Shown in pieces: positions 1-6,448 of a stretch of DNA of 10,759 nucleotides; positions within the stretch are counted from its first letter, which is position 1; the number at the start of each line of letters is the position of its first letter. The notes below the pieces were generated by a model. The model ran no database searches. It was not told the origin of the DNA and saw only the letters and a program-made list of their open reading frames with translations. A program made the position numbers and the translations under genes. Origin of the DNA: JBOGVA01 sp050692195. Its GTDB lineage: Bacteria; Actinomycetota; UBA4738. The DNA lies in the NCBI GenBank assembly GCA_050692195.1, contig JBOGVA010000059.1, forward strand, positions 1 through 10,759. The letters run 5' to 3'.

Positions 1-361
1 CCGGCTTCGGCTTCGCGTCCTCTTCTTTCTTCCCTTCTTCCTCGGCTCGTTCGGCCTCCTCAGGCTCGGCCTCTCCCTTCGCCGCGTCCGTCTCGGCGGG
101 AGCAGCAGCCGCCTGGCCGTCACCTCCGGGGTCGATCACGGCGAGCTCGGTCCCCACCCCGACCGTCTCTCCCTCCTGGACCTTGATCTCGACGAGCTTC
201 CCCGCGAGCGGCGAGGGGACCTCTGTATCGACCTTGTCCGTAGAGATCTCGAACAGCGGCTCGTCCCGCTCCACGGTCTCGCCTTCCTTCTTGAGCCACT
301 TCGTGATCGTTCCCTCGACCACGGTCTCGCCGAGCTGGGGCATGGTCACGGACTGGGTCAC
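1..361 (-). CDS. sucB: 2-oxo-acid dehydrogenase E2 (dihydrolipoamide acyltransferase), N-terminal part, cut by window edge
   Basis: Visible are about 120 N-terminal residues of an E2 subunit, which carries acyl groups on a swinging lipoyl arm in a cytoplasmic 2-oxo-acid dehydrogenase complex. Residues 6-75 form one lipoyl domain (TMPQLGETVVEGTI near the start) with the lipoylation motif STDKVDTEVPSP and target lysine K43. An Ala/Glu/Lys-rich linker follows to the edge; the peripheral-subunit-binding and catalytic domains lie outside. The GTG start at 361 is chosen because AAGGAGGT sits 5 nt upstream (367-374). In-frame GTG (349) and ATG (343) also exist, but the ribosome site fits 361. The gene starts 22 nt after the lpd stop, so the two are almost certainly co-transcribed. 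The symbol rests on similarity to actinobacterial SucB lipoyl domains and on the lpd neighbour. A pyruvate or branched-chain E2 cannot be excluded without the catalytic domain. Confidence 0.85.
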   Translation of the reverse strand, partial: MTQSVTMPQLGETVVEGTITKWLKKEGETVERDEPLFEISTDKVDTEVPSPLAGKLVEIKVQEGETVGVGTELAVIDPGGDGQAAAAPAETDAAKGEAEPEEAERAEEEGKKEEDAKPKP

Positions 362-383
362 CGCAGGACCTCCTTACGTGGGT

Positions 384-1763
384 CTACATCGAATGCAGCG
401 GCTTGCCGGCCAGGGAGAGGAACGCTTCGCCGATCCCCTCGGAGAGCGTGGGGTGCGGATGGATGAGCCTGGCCACGTCTGCGGGCCAGGCCTCCCAGTT
501 GTAGATCAGCGTGGCCTCGGCCACCAGCTCGGTGACATGCGCCCCGACCATGTGCACGCCGAGCACTTGTCCGCCCTTCTCCGCCACGAGCTTCACCATG
601 CCGCCTTCTCCCACGATGTTCGCCTTGGCCAGTACCGAGAAGTTGAACTTCTGGGTGACGACCTCGTGGCCCCTGTCTCTGGCTTGCGCCTCGGTCAGCC
701 CCACGGATGAGATCTCCGGAGCCGAGAAGGTCACCCGGGGGATGCCCGCGTAGTCGATCTCGGGCACCTCCTCTCCGGCGATCCGCTCGGCCACGGCGAT
801 GCCCTCGAGGAAGGATGAATGCGCGAGCTGGAGTGGAGTGGCGGCGAGGTCGCCCACCGCCCAGACATGCGGGACGTTGGTCTGAAGCGACCCGTCGACC
901 TTCACGTACCCGCGGTCCATCTCCACGCCGGCTTCGTGGTACCCGATGCCCTCGCTGATGGGCCCGCGTCCGATGGCGACCAGGCAGACGTCTGCGGCGG
1001 CCGTCTGTGCATCCTTGCCCTCGGCCTGGTAGGTCACCTCGACACGGTCGCCTGCCTCCTTCACCTCCTGCACCTTCACTCCGGCCACGGCGTTGATCCC
1101 GCGCTTCTTGAAGGCCCGAGCCGCCTCCTTCGAGATGTCCTCGTCCTCCAGGGGCACGATCCGGGAGAGGGCCTCCAGCACGGTCACCTCCGTCCCAAAG
1201 GACCGGTAGACCGTGGCGAACTCCATGCCGATGGCTCCGGCCCCGATGATGACGACCGACTTCGGCAGATGGTCCAGGACCAGGGCCTGGTCGCTGGTGA
1301 TGACCCGATCGCTGATCTCGAGGCCTGGGAGCAGGCGTGGGTAGGATCCCGTCGCGAGCACCACGTCCGGGGCTGAGAGCTTCCTGCCGTCGACCTCCAC
1401 GCCCGGGCCCTCGATGAGCTTCCCGCTTCCCTGGATGACGCCGATCTTGCGCGCCTTGATCAGGCCGGTCAGGCCCGAGACCTTCTTCTCCACGATGTGC
1501 TGCTCGGACTGGAGGACCTTGGCCCAGTCCACCTCGCCCGAGGCCTTGATGCCCCACTCCTCGGATCTGTTCACGTGGTCCATCACCGACGCCGACTCCA
1601 GCAGGGCCTTGGAGGGGATGCATCCCCGGAGGAGGCACGTCCCTCCCAGCCGGTCGTCCTTCTCCACCAGGGCCACTCGCTTGCCGAGGACTGCGGCCCT
1701 CAGCGCGCAGGCATATCCGCCCGTGCCGCTCCCCACCACGATCACGTCGTAGTCGTCGCCCAT
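384..1763 (-). CDS. lpd: Dihydrolipoyl dehydrogenase (E3 / glycine cleavage L-protein)
   Basis: This flavoprotein reoxidises dihydrolipoyl groups on E2 and GcvH, passing electrons through FAD to NAD+. The 459-residue length is normal. An FAD-binding Rossmann motif lies at residues 7-16 (VIVVGSGTGG). The redox disulfide is C43/C48 in GGTCLLRGCIPSK, with LLR where many family members have LNV. A second Rossmann motif (VVIIGAGAIG) binds NAD. The C-terminal dimerisation domain ends in HPHPTLSE, giving the catalytic His/Glu pair H437/E442. ATG 1763 begins directly with the FAD fold. No good ribosome site precedes it: a GAAGG abuts the start. A TAGTAT -10-like hexamer lies only 9 nt upstream (1773-1778), so a leaderless or near-leaderless transcript is possible. 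It is the first gene of the lpd-E2 pair and diverges from gcvT, whose pathway also uses this enzyme. Confidence 0.97.
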   Translation of the reverse strand: MGDDYDVIVVGSGTGGYACALRAAVLGKRVALVEKDDRLGGTCLLRGCIPSKALLESASVMDHVNRSEEWGIKASGEVDWAKVLQSEQHIVEKKVSGLTGLIKARKIGVIQGSGKLIEGPGVEVDGRKLSAPDVVLATGSYPRLLPGLEISDRVITSDQALVLDHLPKSVVIIGAGAIGMEFATVYRSFGTEVTVLEALSRIVPLEDEDISKEAARAFKKRGINAVAGVKVQEVKEAGDRVEVTYQAEGKDAQTAAADVCLVAIGRGPISEGIGYHEAGVEMDRGYVKVDGSLQTNVPHVWAVGDLAATPLQLAHSSFLEGIAVAERIAGEEVPEIDYAGIPRVTFSAPEISSVGLTEAQARDRGHEVVTQKFNFSVLAKANIVGEGGMVKLVAEKGGQVLGVHMVGAHVTELVAEATLIYNWEAWPADVARLIHPHPTLSEGIGEAFLSLAGKPLHSM

Positions 1764-1772
1764 CCTTCGGCC

Positions 1773-1778
1773 ATACTA
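1773..1778 (-). promoter_or_regulatory. Possible -10 element for lpd
   Basis: TAGTAT on the minus strand matches TATAAT at four of six positions, including the TANNNT core, and lies 9 nt before the lpd ATG. With only 35 nt between lpd and gcvT, any lpd promoter must be very close to its start or inside gcvT. The spacing would give a leader of only a few nucleotides. No clear -35 was identified. Confidence 0.3.
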
Positions 1779-1798
1779 CCGCCGGGAGACCAGCCGTT

Positions 1799-2899
1799 AT
1801 GTCCCGCGACGAGCTCACGAACACGCCGCTCGAGGAGGAGCACCGGGCCATGGGGGCTCGCCTGGGCTCCTTCGCCGGTTGGCTCATGCCCATCGAGTAC
1901 GAGGGAACGCTCAGCGAGCACCGCTCGGTCCGAGAGGCGGTCGGCCTGTTCGACCTCACCCACCTGGGCCGGATCATCGTGGAGAACGCCGGCGCCCTCG
2001 ATCTCCTCCAGCGGGTGGTGACCAACGACCTGCGCAAGGTAGAACCCGGCGCCGCCCAGTACAACATGGTCCTCAACGAGCGGGGCGGGATCGTGGACGA
2101 CCTCATCGTCTACCGGGTCGGGCCCGAGCGGTTCCTCCTCGTCCCCAACGCGGCGAATACGCGCCGGGTGCACCAGGTCCTCCTGGACCTGAGCGATGGG
2201 CCGACGGACATCGTGCTGTGGGAGGACGTATGCATCATCGCTCCCCAGGGCCCGCGTTCGGTCGATCTGGTCGGCCGGGTGGTTCCGGAGGCCGCCCGGC
2301 TCGAGTACATGCACTGCGTCCCGGTGCCCTATGGGGGAGAGTCGATCCTCGTGTCGCGTTCGGGTTACACGGGGGAACGTGGCTTCGAGCTCTTCGTCCA
2401 AGCGCGCCTGGCCGGCGAGCTGTGGCGAGAGTTGTTGGAGGAGGGCGGGTCGCTGGGGATCGAGCCGTGCGGCCTGGGGGCGAGGGACACGCTTCGCCTG
2501 GAGATGGGGTACCCCCTGCATGGCAACGACATCTCGGAGGAGCGCACGCCGCTGGAGGCGGGCCTGTCCTGGGCCGTGGCTCTGGACAAGGGCGACTTCC
2601 TGGGAAGGGACGCCCTGATGAGCCAGAAGGAGGAGGGGATCCCGTCGCGTCTGTGGGGCCTACGGATGGCGGGGAAGCTGATCCCCCGGCCTCACTATCC
2701 GGTGTTCGCGGACGGCGACCAAGTGGGGGAGACCACGAGCGGCACGTTCTCTCCCTCGCTCAAGGTCGGCATCGCCATGGGCTACCTGTCGCCCCGCGAT
2801 CGGTTCTCGGCCGGCGACAGGGTGGAGGTGGACGTGCGCGGCCGCCGTGGTGAGGCCGAGGTCGTCAGGCCGCCCTTCGTCGACTCCACGCCGAAGTAA
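1799..2899 (+). CDS. gcvT: Aminomethyltransferase (glycine cleavage system T-protein)
   Basis: GcvT moves the aminomethyl carbon from lipoylated GcvH to tetrahydrofolate, releasing ammonia and forming 5,10-methylene-THF in the cytoplasm. The 366-residue length is typical. The folate-binding domain starts with TPLEEEHRAMGARLGSFAGW (residues 9-28), then EHRSVREAVGLFDLTHLG, TND (D77) and GGIVDDLIVY. D100, the first Asp of VDD, aligns with the catalytic aspartate of characterised GcvT proteins. ARDTLRLEMGYPLHGNDI and the C-terminal barrel motif VGETTSGTFSPSLKVGIAMGY are also family features, arguing against YgfZ or a dimethylglycine-dehydrogenase domain. ATG 1799 has GGGAG 10 nt upstream (1784-1788). 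No gcvH or gcvP is in the window, so the rest of the system must be elsewhere. Divergence from lpd places two proteins of the same pathway side by side. The stop is 2 nt from the convergent peptidase stop. Confidence 0.95.
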   Translation: MSRDELTNTPLEEEHRAMGARLGSFAGWLMPIEYEGTLSEHRSVREAVGLFDLTHLGRIIVENAGALDLLQRVVTNDLRKVEPGAAQYNMVLNERGGIVDDLIVYRVGPERFLLVPNAANTRRVHQVLLDLSDGPTDIVLWEDVCIIAPQGPRSVDLVGRVVPEAARLEYMHCVPVPYGGESILVSRSGYTGERGFELFVQARLAGELWRELLEEGGSLGIEPCGLGARDTLRLEMGYPLHGNDISEERTPLEAGLSWAVALDKGDFLGRDALMSQKEEGIPSRLWGLRMAGKLIPRPHYPVFADGDQVGETTSGTFSPSLKVGIAMGYLSPRDRFSAGDRVEVDVRGRRGEAEVVRPPFVDSTPK

Positions 2900-2901
2900 C
2901 C

Positions 2902-4242
2902 TCAGCGCTCCGCCAAGTAGCTCAGGAACAGCGCCTCCGCCAGGCACGACTTCTCGAGGTCCGCAAGGTCCACGCTCTCGTCCTCGGAGTGCGCGTTCGT
3001 GGACGGATCGCCCGCACCGGTGAGGAGCAGGGTCGCCTCCGGGAACCTCTTGGCGAACTCGGCGACGAAGGGGATGGACCCGCCGGCCCCCATGTCCACC
3101 GGCTCCTTCCCGAAGGCCTCCGTCATGGCCCGCCGCATGGCGTCGTAGCCTGGCCCGTGCGCCCCGATGCGATAGGGCGCGCCGGAGGCCTCCCGGGTGA
3201 TCTTCACCTCGGCGCCCCACGGCACGTTCGACTCGAGGTGCTTCACCAGGGCTTCCATCGCCTCCTCCGGATCCTGCCCTGGAGGGATGCGCAAGCTGAC
3301 CTTGGCCCGAGCGAACGGCACGAGCTGGTTCGATGCCTCGGGAGTGCGGGGCGCGTCGATGCCCAGGATGGACACGGCCGCGCGGGTCCACATCCGCTCG
3401 GTGAGGCCGCCCTCGCCGATCAGGTCGACTCCGGGGCGAACGCCTGCCCACTGCCGGACCTCATCCGCGGTCAGGTCCAGTGGGTCGGCAGGGCCCGATG
3501 CCAGGCCGGGGATGGCCACGCGGCCCTGGTCATCGTGCAGGGTGGCGAGAGTCTTCGCCAGCACGGTGAGCGCGTCGGGTATGGCCCCTCCGTACTCCCC
3601 GCTGTGGACGGCGTGGTCGAGCGTCCTCACCTCTATGAAGCAGGCGGCGATGCCCCGAAGCGAGACCGTCAGCGCCGGCTCACCGGTCCGCCAGTTTCCG
3701 GAGTCGGCCAGGATCACTGCATCCGCTTCGAGCAGATCGCCGTAGGCCGAAAGGAAATCGCCGAGGTGCTCCGAGCTGGATTCCTCCTCACCTTCCACGA
3801 ACACCGTGACACCCACCGGTGGCCGGGCGTCCCAGGCCCGGATCGCCGCCGCGTGCATGACGATCCCCGACTTGTCGTCGGCGACGCCTCGCCCGTACAG
3901 CCGCCCCGACCGCTCGACCGGCTCGAACGGCGGGGAGGACCACAGCTCCACGGGTCCCTCCGGCTGCACGTCGTGGTGCGCGTAGAGCAAGACGGTGGGC
4001 GCTCCCTCCGGCGCGGCCAGCGACCCGAGCACGGCGGGATGGGCCCCCGGGACCTCGATGATCCGCGCGTCCATCCCCGATGCCTGGAGGATCTGTCTGG
4101 TGGCTTCGGCGGACCGTCTGACGTTCTCCGGGTCGAAGCCCGGGAAGCTCACCGATGGGATCCGGACCAGGGTCTCGAGGTCACGGCGGACGCCCGGGAT
4201 CAGGGACGCGATCTTGTGGTGGAGGTCGTCGTCGCCGTCCAT
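2902..4242 (-). CDS. M20-family metallopeptidase (dipeptidase / ArgE-DapE type)
   Basis: A 446-residue di-zinc hydrolase of the M20 clan, closest in motif order to M20 dipeptidases (PepV/CNDP-like), probably cytoplasmic as no signal peptide is seen. All five metal/catalytic segments are present: LLYAHHDVQP (H89, D91), GRGVADDKSG (bridging D122), VEGEEESSSEHL (general base E153, metal ligand E154), ILADSG (D180) and NAHSEDES (H418 near the C-terminus). A dimerisation lid domain fits about residues 195-310. WSSPPFEPVE after the first motif is typical of the dipeptidase branch. Substrate (dipeptide, N-acyl amino acid or similar) cannot be told from sequence. ATG 4242 has no convincing ribosome site; TAGGCT 9 nt upstream (4252-4257) could be a -10 for a short-leader transcript. 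It lies 74 nt downstream of the lipoprotein gene on the same strand, so an operon is possible but not shown. Confidence 0.92.
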   Translation of the reverse strand: MDGDDDLHHKIASLIPGVRRDLETLVRIPSVSFPGFDPENVRRSAEATRQILQASGMDARIIEVPGAHPAVLGSLAAPEGAPTVLLYAHHDVQPEGPVELWSSPPFEPVERSGRLYGRGVADDKSGIVMHAAAIRAWDARPPVGVTVFVEGEEESSSEHLGDFLSAYGDLLEADAVILADSGNWRTGEPALTVSLRGIAACFIEVRTLDHAVHSGEYGGAIPDALTVLAKTLATLHDDQGRVAIPGLASGPADPLDLTADEVRQWAGVRPGVDLIGEGGLTERMWTRAAVSILGIDAPRTPEASNQLVPFARAKVSLRIPPGQDPEEAMEALVKHLESNVPWGAEVKITREASGAPYRIGAHGPGYDAMRRAMTEAFGKEPVDMGAGGSIPFVAEFAKRFPEATLLLTGAGDPSTNAHSEDESVDLADLEKSCLAEALFLSYLAER

Positions 4243-4316
4243 GCGTGCATGAGCCTACAACCGATCGAAGGTCCGGCGGGCGGGGAGGCCTGGAAGGGCT
4301 GGAGCCGGGGACGCGA

Positions 4317-5042
4317 TCAGCCGGCCACCGGGTCGTGGCCGGCGGCCTTGAGGATCTGAGAGAAGGCGGCATCCCCGAATCGGGTGCTCTCGATCATCTC
4401 CTTGAGCAGGAGGTCGGCCCGGGGGCCCGACATGGCCGCGATGATCACGTACAGCCCCGAATTGGGGATCCCGACCTTTCGGGCGGGGCCGAACCCGGGA
4501 GCCGCCACGACGTAGCGCCACCGGATGGCCCGTCCCTGCTTCGTTCGGCACGTGCCTGCATCGGAGGCGACGTAGTCACCCAAGGAGAACCTTCGGCCGA
4601 TCAGGTCCGGCGGATGATCCACGAAGACATGCGGCTTGCCCGGCCGGCACGCCTTGTTCCCGGTCAGCGTCCCGACGGCCGGGCCCCTGGCCACCAGGTA
4701 GTAATAGTCGGAGGGGATCCGCCCCTTCGCCACGTCGACCCAGAAGACCTCGATCCCTCCGACGTTTCGGGCGCCCTGCTGCCAATCGGCCAGGCGCGGA
4801 GACGCCACGAAGCCCTCCTGCGGGTAGCGGGCCCTGGGAAGCGGCTGGGCCTCCCAGTTCTCCGGGATCAGCGCCTGGATGGGCCCGGCCTGAACCTGGA
4901 GGCGAAGTTCGGGGGATGGCGTCGCCGTGGGGGGAACCTGCTGGATGGAGAAGGCGGCAACGCTGGGGAGCTCCGCGATAGGCGCCCCGGAGCAGGCTGT
5001 TCCAGAGGCGATCAGGATCGAGGCTGCGATTCGTAGCCGCAC
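4317..5042 (-). CDS. Putative lipoprotein of unknown function
   Basis: I do not recognise a family for this 241-residue protein. It starts with a short signal peptide: R2 and R4, a hydrophobic stretch IAASILIASG, and a lipobox ending at C17 (SGTAC). This fits the general prokaryotic lipoprotein pattern although the -3 residue is Gly rather than the usual Leu. A Pro/Ser/Thr-rich segment (about residues 36-45) then acts as a spacer. The mature domain is rich in aromatics and charged residues, with IPENWEAQPLP (58-68), reminiscent of surface domains that begin with a PENW turn, and cysteines near the CRPGKP and GTCRTKQG segments that could form a disulfide. GTG 5042 is supported by AGGAGA 5 nt upstream (5048-5053). 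It diverges from the cobalamin riboswitch transcript and may be co-transcribed with the M20 peptidase; both are weak hints only. Confidence 0.8.
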   Translation of the reverse strand: MRLRIAASILIASGTACSGAPIAELPSVAAFSIQQVPPTATPSPELRLQVQAGPIQALIPENWEAQPLPRARYPQEGFVASPRLADWQQGARNVGGIEVFWVDVAKGRIPSDYYYLVARGPAVGTLTGNKACRPGKPHVFVDHPPDLIGRRFSLGDYVASDAGTCRTKQGRAIRWRYVVAAPGFGPARKVGIPNSGLYVIIAAMSGPRADLLLKEMIESTRFGDAAFSQILKAAGHDPVAG

Positions 5043-5062
5043 GGGGGTCTCCTGAAATTCGG

Positions 5063-5068
5063 AGTCTA
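5063..5068 (-). promoter_or_regulatory. Possible -10 element for the lipoprotein gene
   Basis: TAGACT on the minus strand fits TANNNT and lies 20 nt upstream of the GTG start, leaving room for the AGGAGA ribosome site. The -35 position 17 nt further upstream (TGGCAA) is weak. Confidence 0.25.
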
Positions 5069-5125
5069 GGGAAGATTCGCTCGGATTGCCACCGACCGCG
5101 CCCGGCGGGCCCCGTCATGGTGGCA

Positions 5126-5131
5126 TAGAAT
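5126..5131 (+). promoter_or_regulatory. Candidate -10 for the riboswitch-btuFCD transcript
   Basis: TAGAAT differs from TATAAT at one base. A start about 7 nt downstream would begin the RNA near 5138, some 13 nt before the first riboswitch stem at 5151, which is the expected geometry. No recognisable -35 is at the right distance. The same hexamer occurs at 9000-9005 before the DUF59 gene. Confidence 0.5.
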
Positions 5132-5150
5132 CCGAGTCAATCGAATATCG

Positions 5151-5354
5151 CGCCTCGGGGTGGCTCGTGCGGGGCGGCACTCCGCTCGAGCCCGAAGAGG
5201 GAAGCCGGTGAGAGTCCGGCACGGTCGCGCCACTGTGACCGGGGAGCGAACCCGAGAGATGCCACTGGGCCTCAGGGCCCGGGAAGGTTCGGGAGAGCGC
5301 AGGCTCGTCCCCCGGCGAGCCCCAACCGGAAGTCAGGAGACCTGCCCAGAGGCG
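5151..5354 (+). ncRNA. Cobalamin (B12) riboswitch
   Basis: The conserved core of the cobalamin aptamer is present in order: GGGAAGCCGGTGAGAGTCCG (5200-5219), CGCCACTGTGA (5228-5238), a second GCCACTG (5261-5267), and the 3' B12 box AAGTCAGGAGACCTGCC (5330-5346). The closing P1 stem can be placed by hand: CGCCTC (5151-5156) pairs with GAGGCG (5349-5354). It precedes btuF, encoding a cobalamin-binding lipoprotein, and a terminator follows 46 nt later. Known riboswitches of this class reduce expression when adenosylcobalamin or a related corrinoid binds. Here the terminator points to control of transcription elongation rather than masking of the ribosome site. GAGGC of P1 (5349-5353) is complementary to GCCTC in the terminator's left arm (5401-5405), so P1 formation would free the terminator. 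That switching model is inferred. Confidence 0.96.
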
Positions 5355-5399
5355 GTTCGGCCGCGCTCTTCGCGCACAAAGAGGAGGTCGCCCCGTGAG

Positions 5400-5428
5400 A
5401 GCCTCCGGCGAGAGCCGGGGGCTTTTTT
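5400..5428 (+). terminator. Intrinsic terminator acting as riboswitch expression platform
   Basis: A 10-bp stem, AGCCTCCGGC (5400-5409) with GCCGGGGGCT (5414-5423), contains one T-G wobble, closes a GAGA tetraloop and runs into six Ts (5423-5428). It lies between the cobalamin aptamer and btuF. Read-through would require an alternative pairing of the left arm. Candidates are GAGGC (5349-5353) with GCCTC (5401-5405), or GGAGG (5383-5387) with CCTCC (5402-5406). Confidence 0.92.
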
Positions 5429-5460
5429 GTCGTGGCGGCCGCGGACGAAGGGAGAATCGG

Positions 5461-6444
5461 ATGGCAAGTCCCGGCGGCCGAGGCGCGAGTCCTCGGAGAA
5501 GTCGGCCGGCCCTGGGCCTGGCCGCGACTGCCCTCGCCGTGGCGTTGGTCGCATCGGCCTGCGCCGGCCCGGAGCCTTCGATGGTCGGGCCCCCATCGCC
5601 CTCCACGGTGGGCGCTGCGTTCCCGGCGACGCTGACCGACGACGAGGGCGTCGAGGTCACTCTGAGATCGGCTCCGCAGCGGATCGTGACCTGGGCACCC
5701 TCGATCACCGAGATCCTGTTTGCCCTCGGGCTGGGAGACCGGGTGATCGGTGTCTCCGGACGGTTCGACGACTTCCCTCCGGAGGCACAGGGGATCGAGC
5801 AGGTTGGGGGAAGCGACTTCGAACCCAACGTGGAGAAGGTCGTTTCGTTGGAGGCCGATCTCGTTGTAGCGGGTTTCGGCGGGGGAGAGGAGTGGAAGTT
5901 GAGCCTCCGCGCCCAGGGGATCGCCGTCTTCACCGTCATCGCCACCGACTACGACGACGCCGTGGACGACATCGAGACCATCGGGCGCCTCACCGGCTCG
6001 AGCGTCCGGGCCGGGGAGGTGGCCGGGACCATGAGGGCCAAGGCCCGGTCCGTTCGAGAGAGCCTGTCGGGTGAGGCCCGGGTCACCTGCTTCTACGAGG
6101 TGGGCTTCGAGGGCGGCTTCTTCACCGTCGGGCCCGGCTCGTTCATCTACGACCTGCTCCAGCGGGCCGGCTGCGACCCTGCCACCTCCGACGCCACGGA
6201 GCCGTTCCCGCAGTGGTCGGTCGAGGAGCTGGTGGACGACGACCCGGACGTCTACCTGGTCTCCTCTGATTCGGTCGGGAGCGCCATGGAGAAGGTGGCA
6301 GCGCGCCCCGGGTTCGGCGGGCTCACGGCGGTGGTGGAGGGTAGGGTCGCCCTGATCGACGCGGATCTCCTCGACCGGCCCGGACCTCGGCTTGCCGACG
6401 GGCTCGAGCGGCTGGTTCGAGCCCTCCATCCGGAAGCCTTCTGA
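5461..6444 (+). CDS. btuF: Cobalamin ABC transporter substrate-binding lipoprotein
   Basis: This 327-residue protein is the extracytoplasmic binding subunit of a class II importer (periplasmic-binding-protein-2 family), presenting cobalamin to BtuC. The N-terminus has basic residues (RRSR at 12-15), a hydrophobic stretch and a lipobox LVASAC with C34, so it is membrane-anchored by lipid. The mature domain follows the family order: DDEGVEVTLRSAPQRIVTWAPSITEILFALGLGDRVIGVS, then the EADLVV strand, a central helix, VGFEGGFFTVGPGSF, and the C-terminal RPGPRLADGLERL. ATG 5461 is chosen because AAGGGAG lies 6 nt upstream (5448-5454). An open frame extends further upstream, but an earlier start at 5395 would lie across the terminator. 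Family membership alone would also allow a siderophore or haem ligand; the cobalamin riboswitch upstream makes corrinoid the best call. It is the first of three tightly packed transporter genes. Confidence 0.93.
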   Translation: MASPGGRGASPRRSRPALGLAATALAVALVASACAGPEPSMVGPPSPSTVGAAFPATLTDDEGVEVTLRSAPQRIVTWAPSITEILFALGLGDRVIGVSGRFDDFPPEAQGIEQVGGSDFEPNVEKVVSLEADLVVAGFGGGEEWKLSLRAQGIAVFTVIATDYDDAVDDIETIGRLTGSSVRAGEVAGTMRAKARSVRESLSGEARVTCFYEVGFEGGFFTVGPGSFIYDLLQRAGCDPATSDATEPFPQWSVEELVDDDPDVYLVSSDSVGSAMEKVAARPGFGGLTAVVEGRVALIDADLLDRPGPRLADGLERLVRALHPEAF

Positions 6445-6448
6445 GTCG

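Noticed and set aside
358..2106. Very long open frame (582 codons) on the minus strand across lpd and part of gcvT
   Set aside because: It overlaps lpd in another frame, is dominated by Arg/Gly/Pro-rich low-complexity protein and has no family motifs: the usual by-product of high-GC coding DNA.
4265..4316. Possible terminator between the lipoprotein and M20 genes (CCGGC/GCCGG arms)
   Set aside because: The 5-bp stem has a long loop and no T-run on either strand.
2989..4359. 456-codon plus-strand frame opposite the M20 gene
   Set aside because: The M20 frame on the other strand has every catalytic motif; this one is an Arg/Gly/His-rich shadow without recognisable domains.
5395..5460. Earlier btuF start adding 22 residues
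   Set aside because: It would put the start codon at the base of the terminator stem and has no lipoprotein-like N-terminus; ATG 5461 has a well-placed ribosome site and signal peptide.
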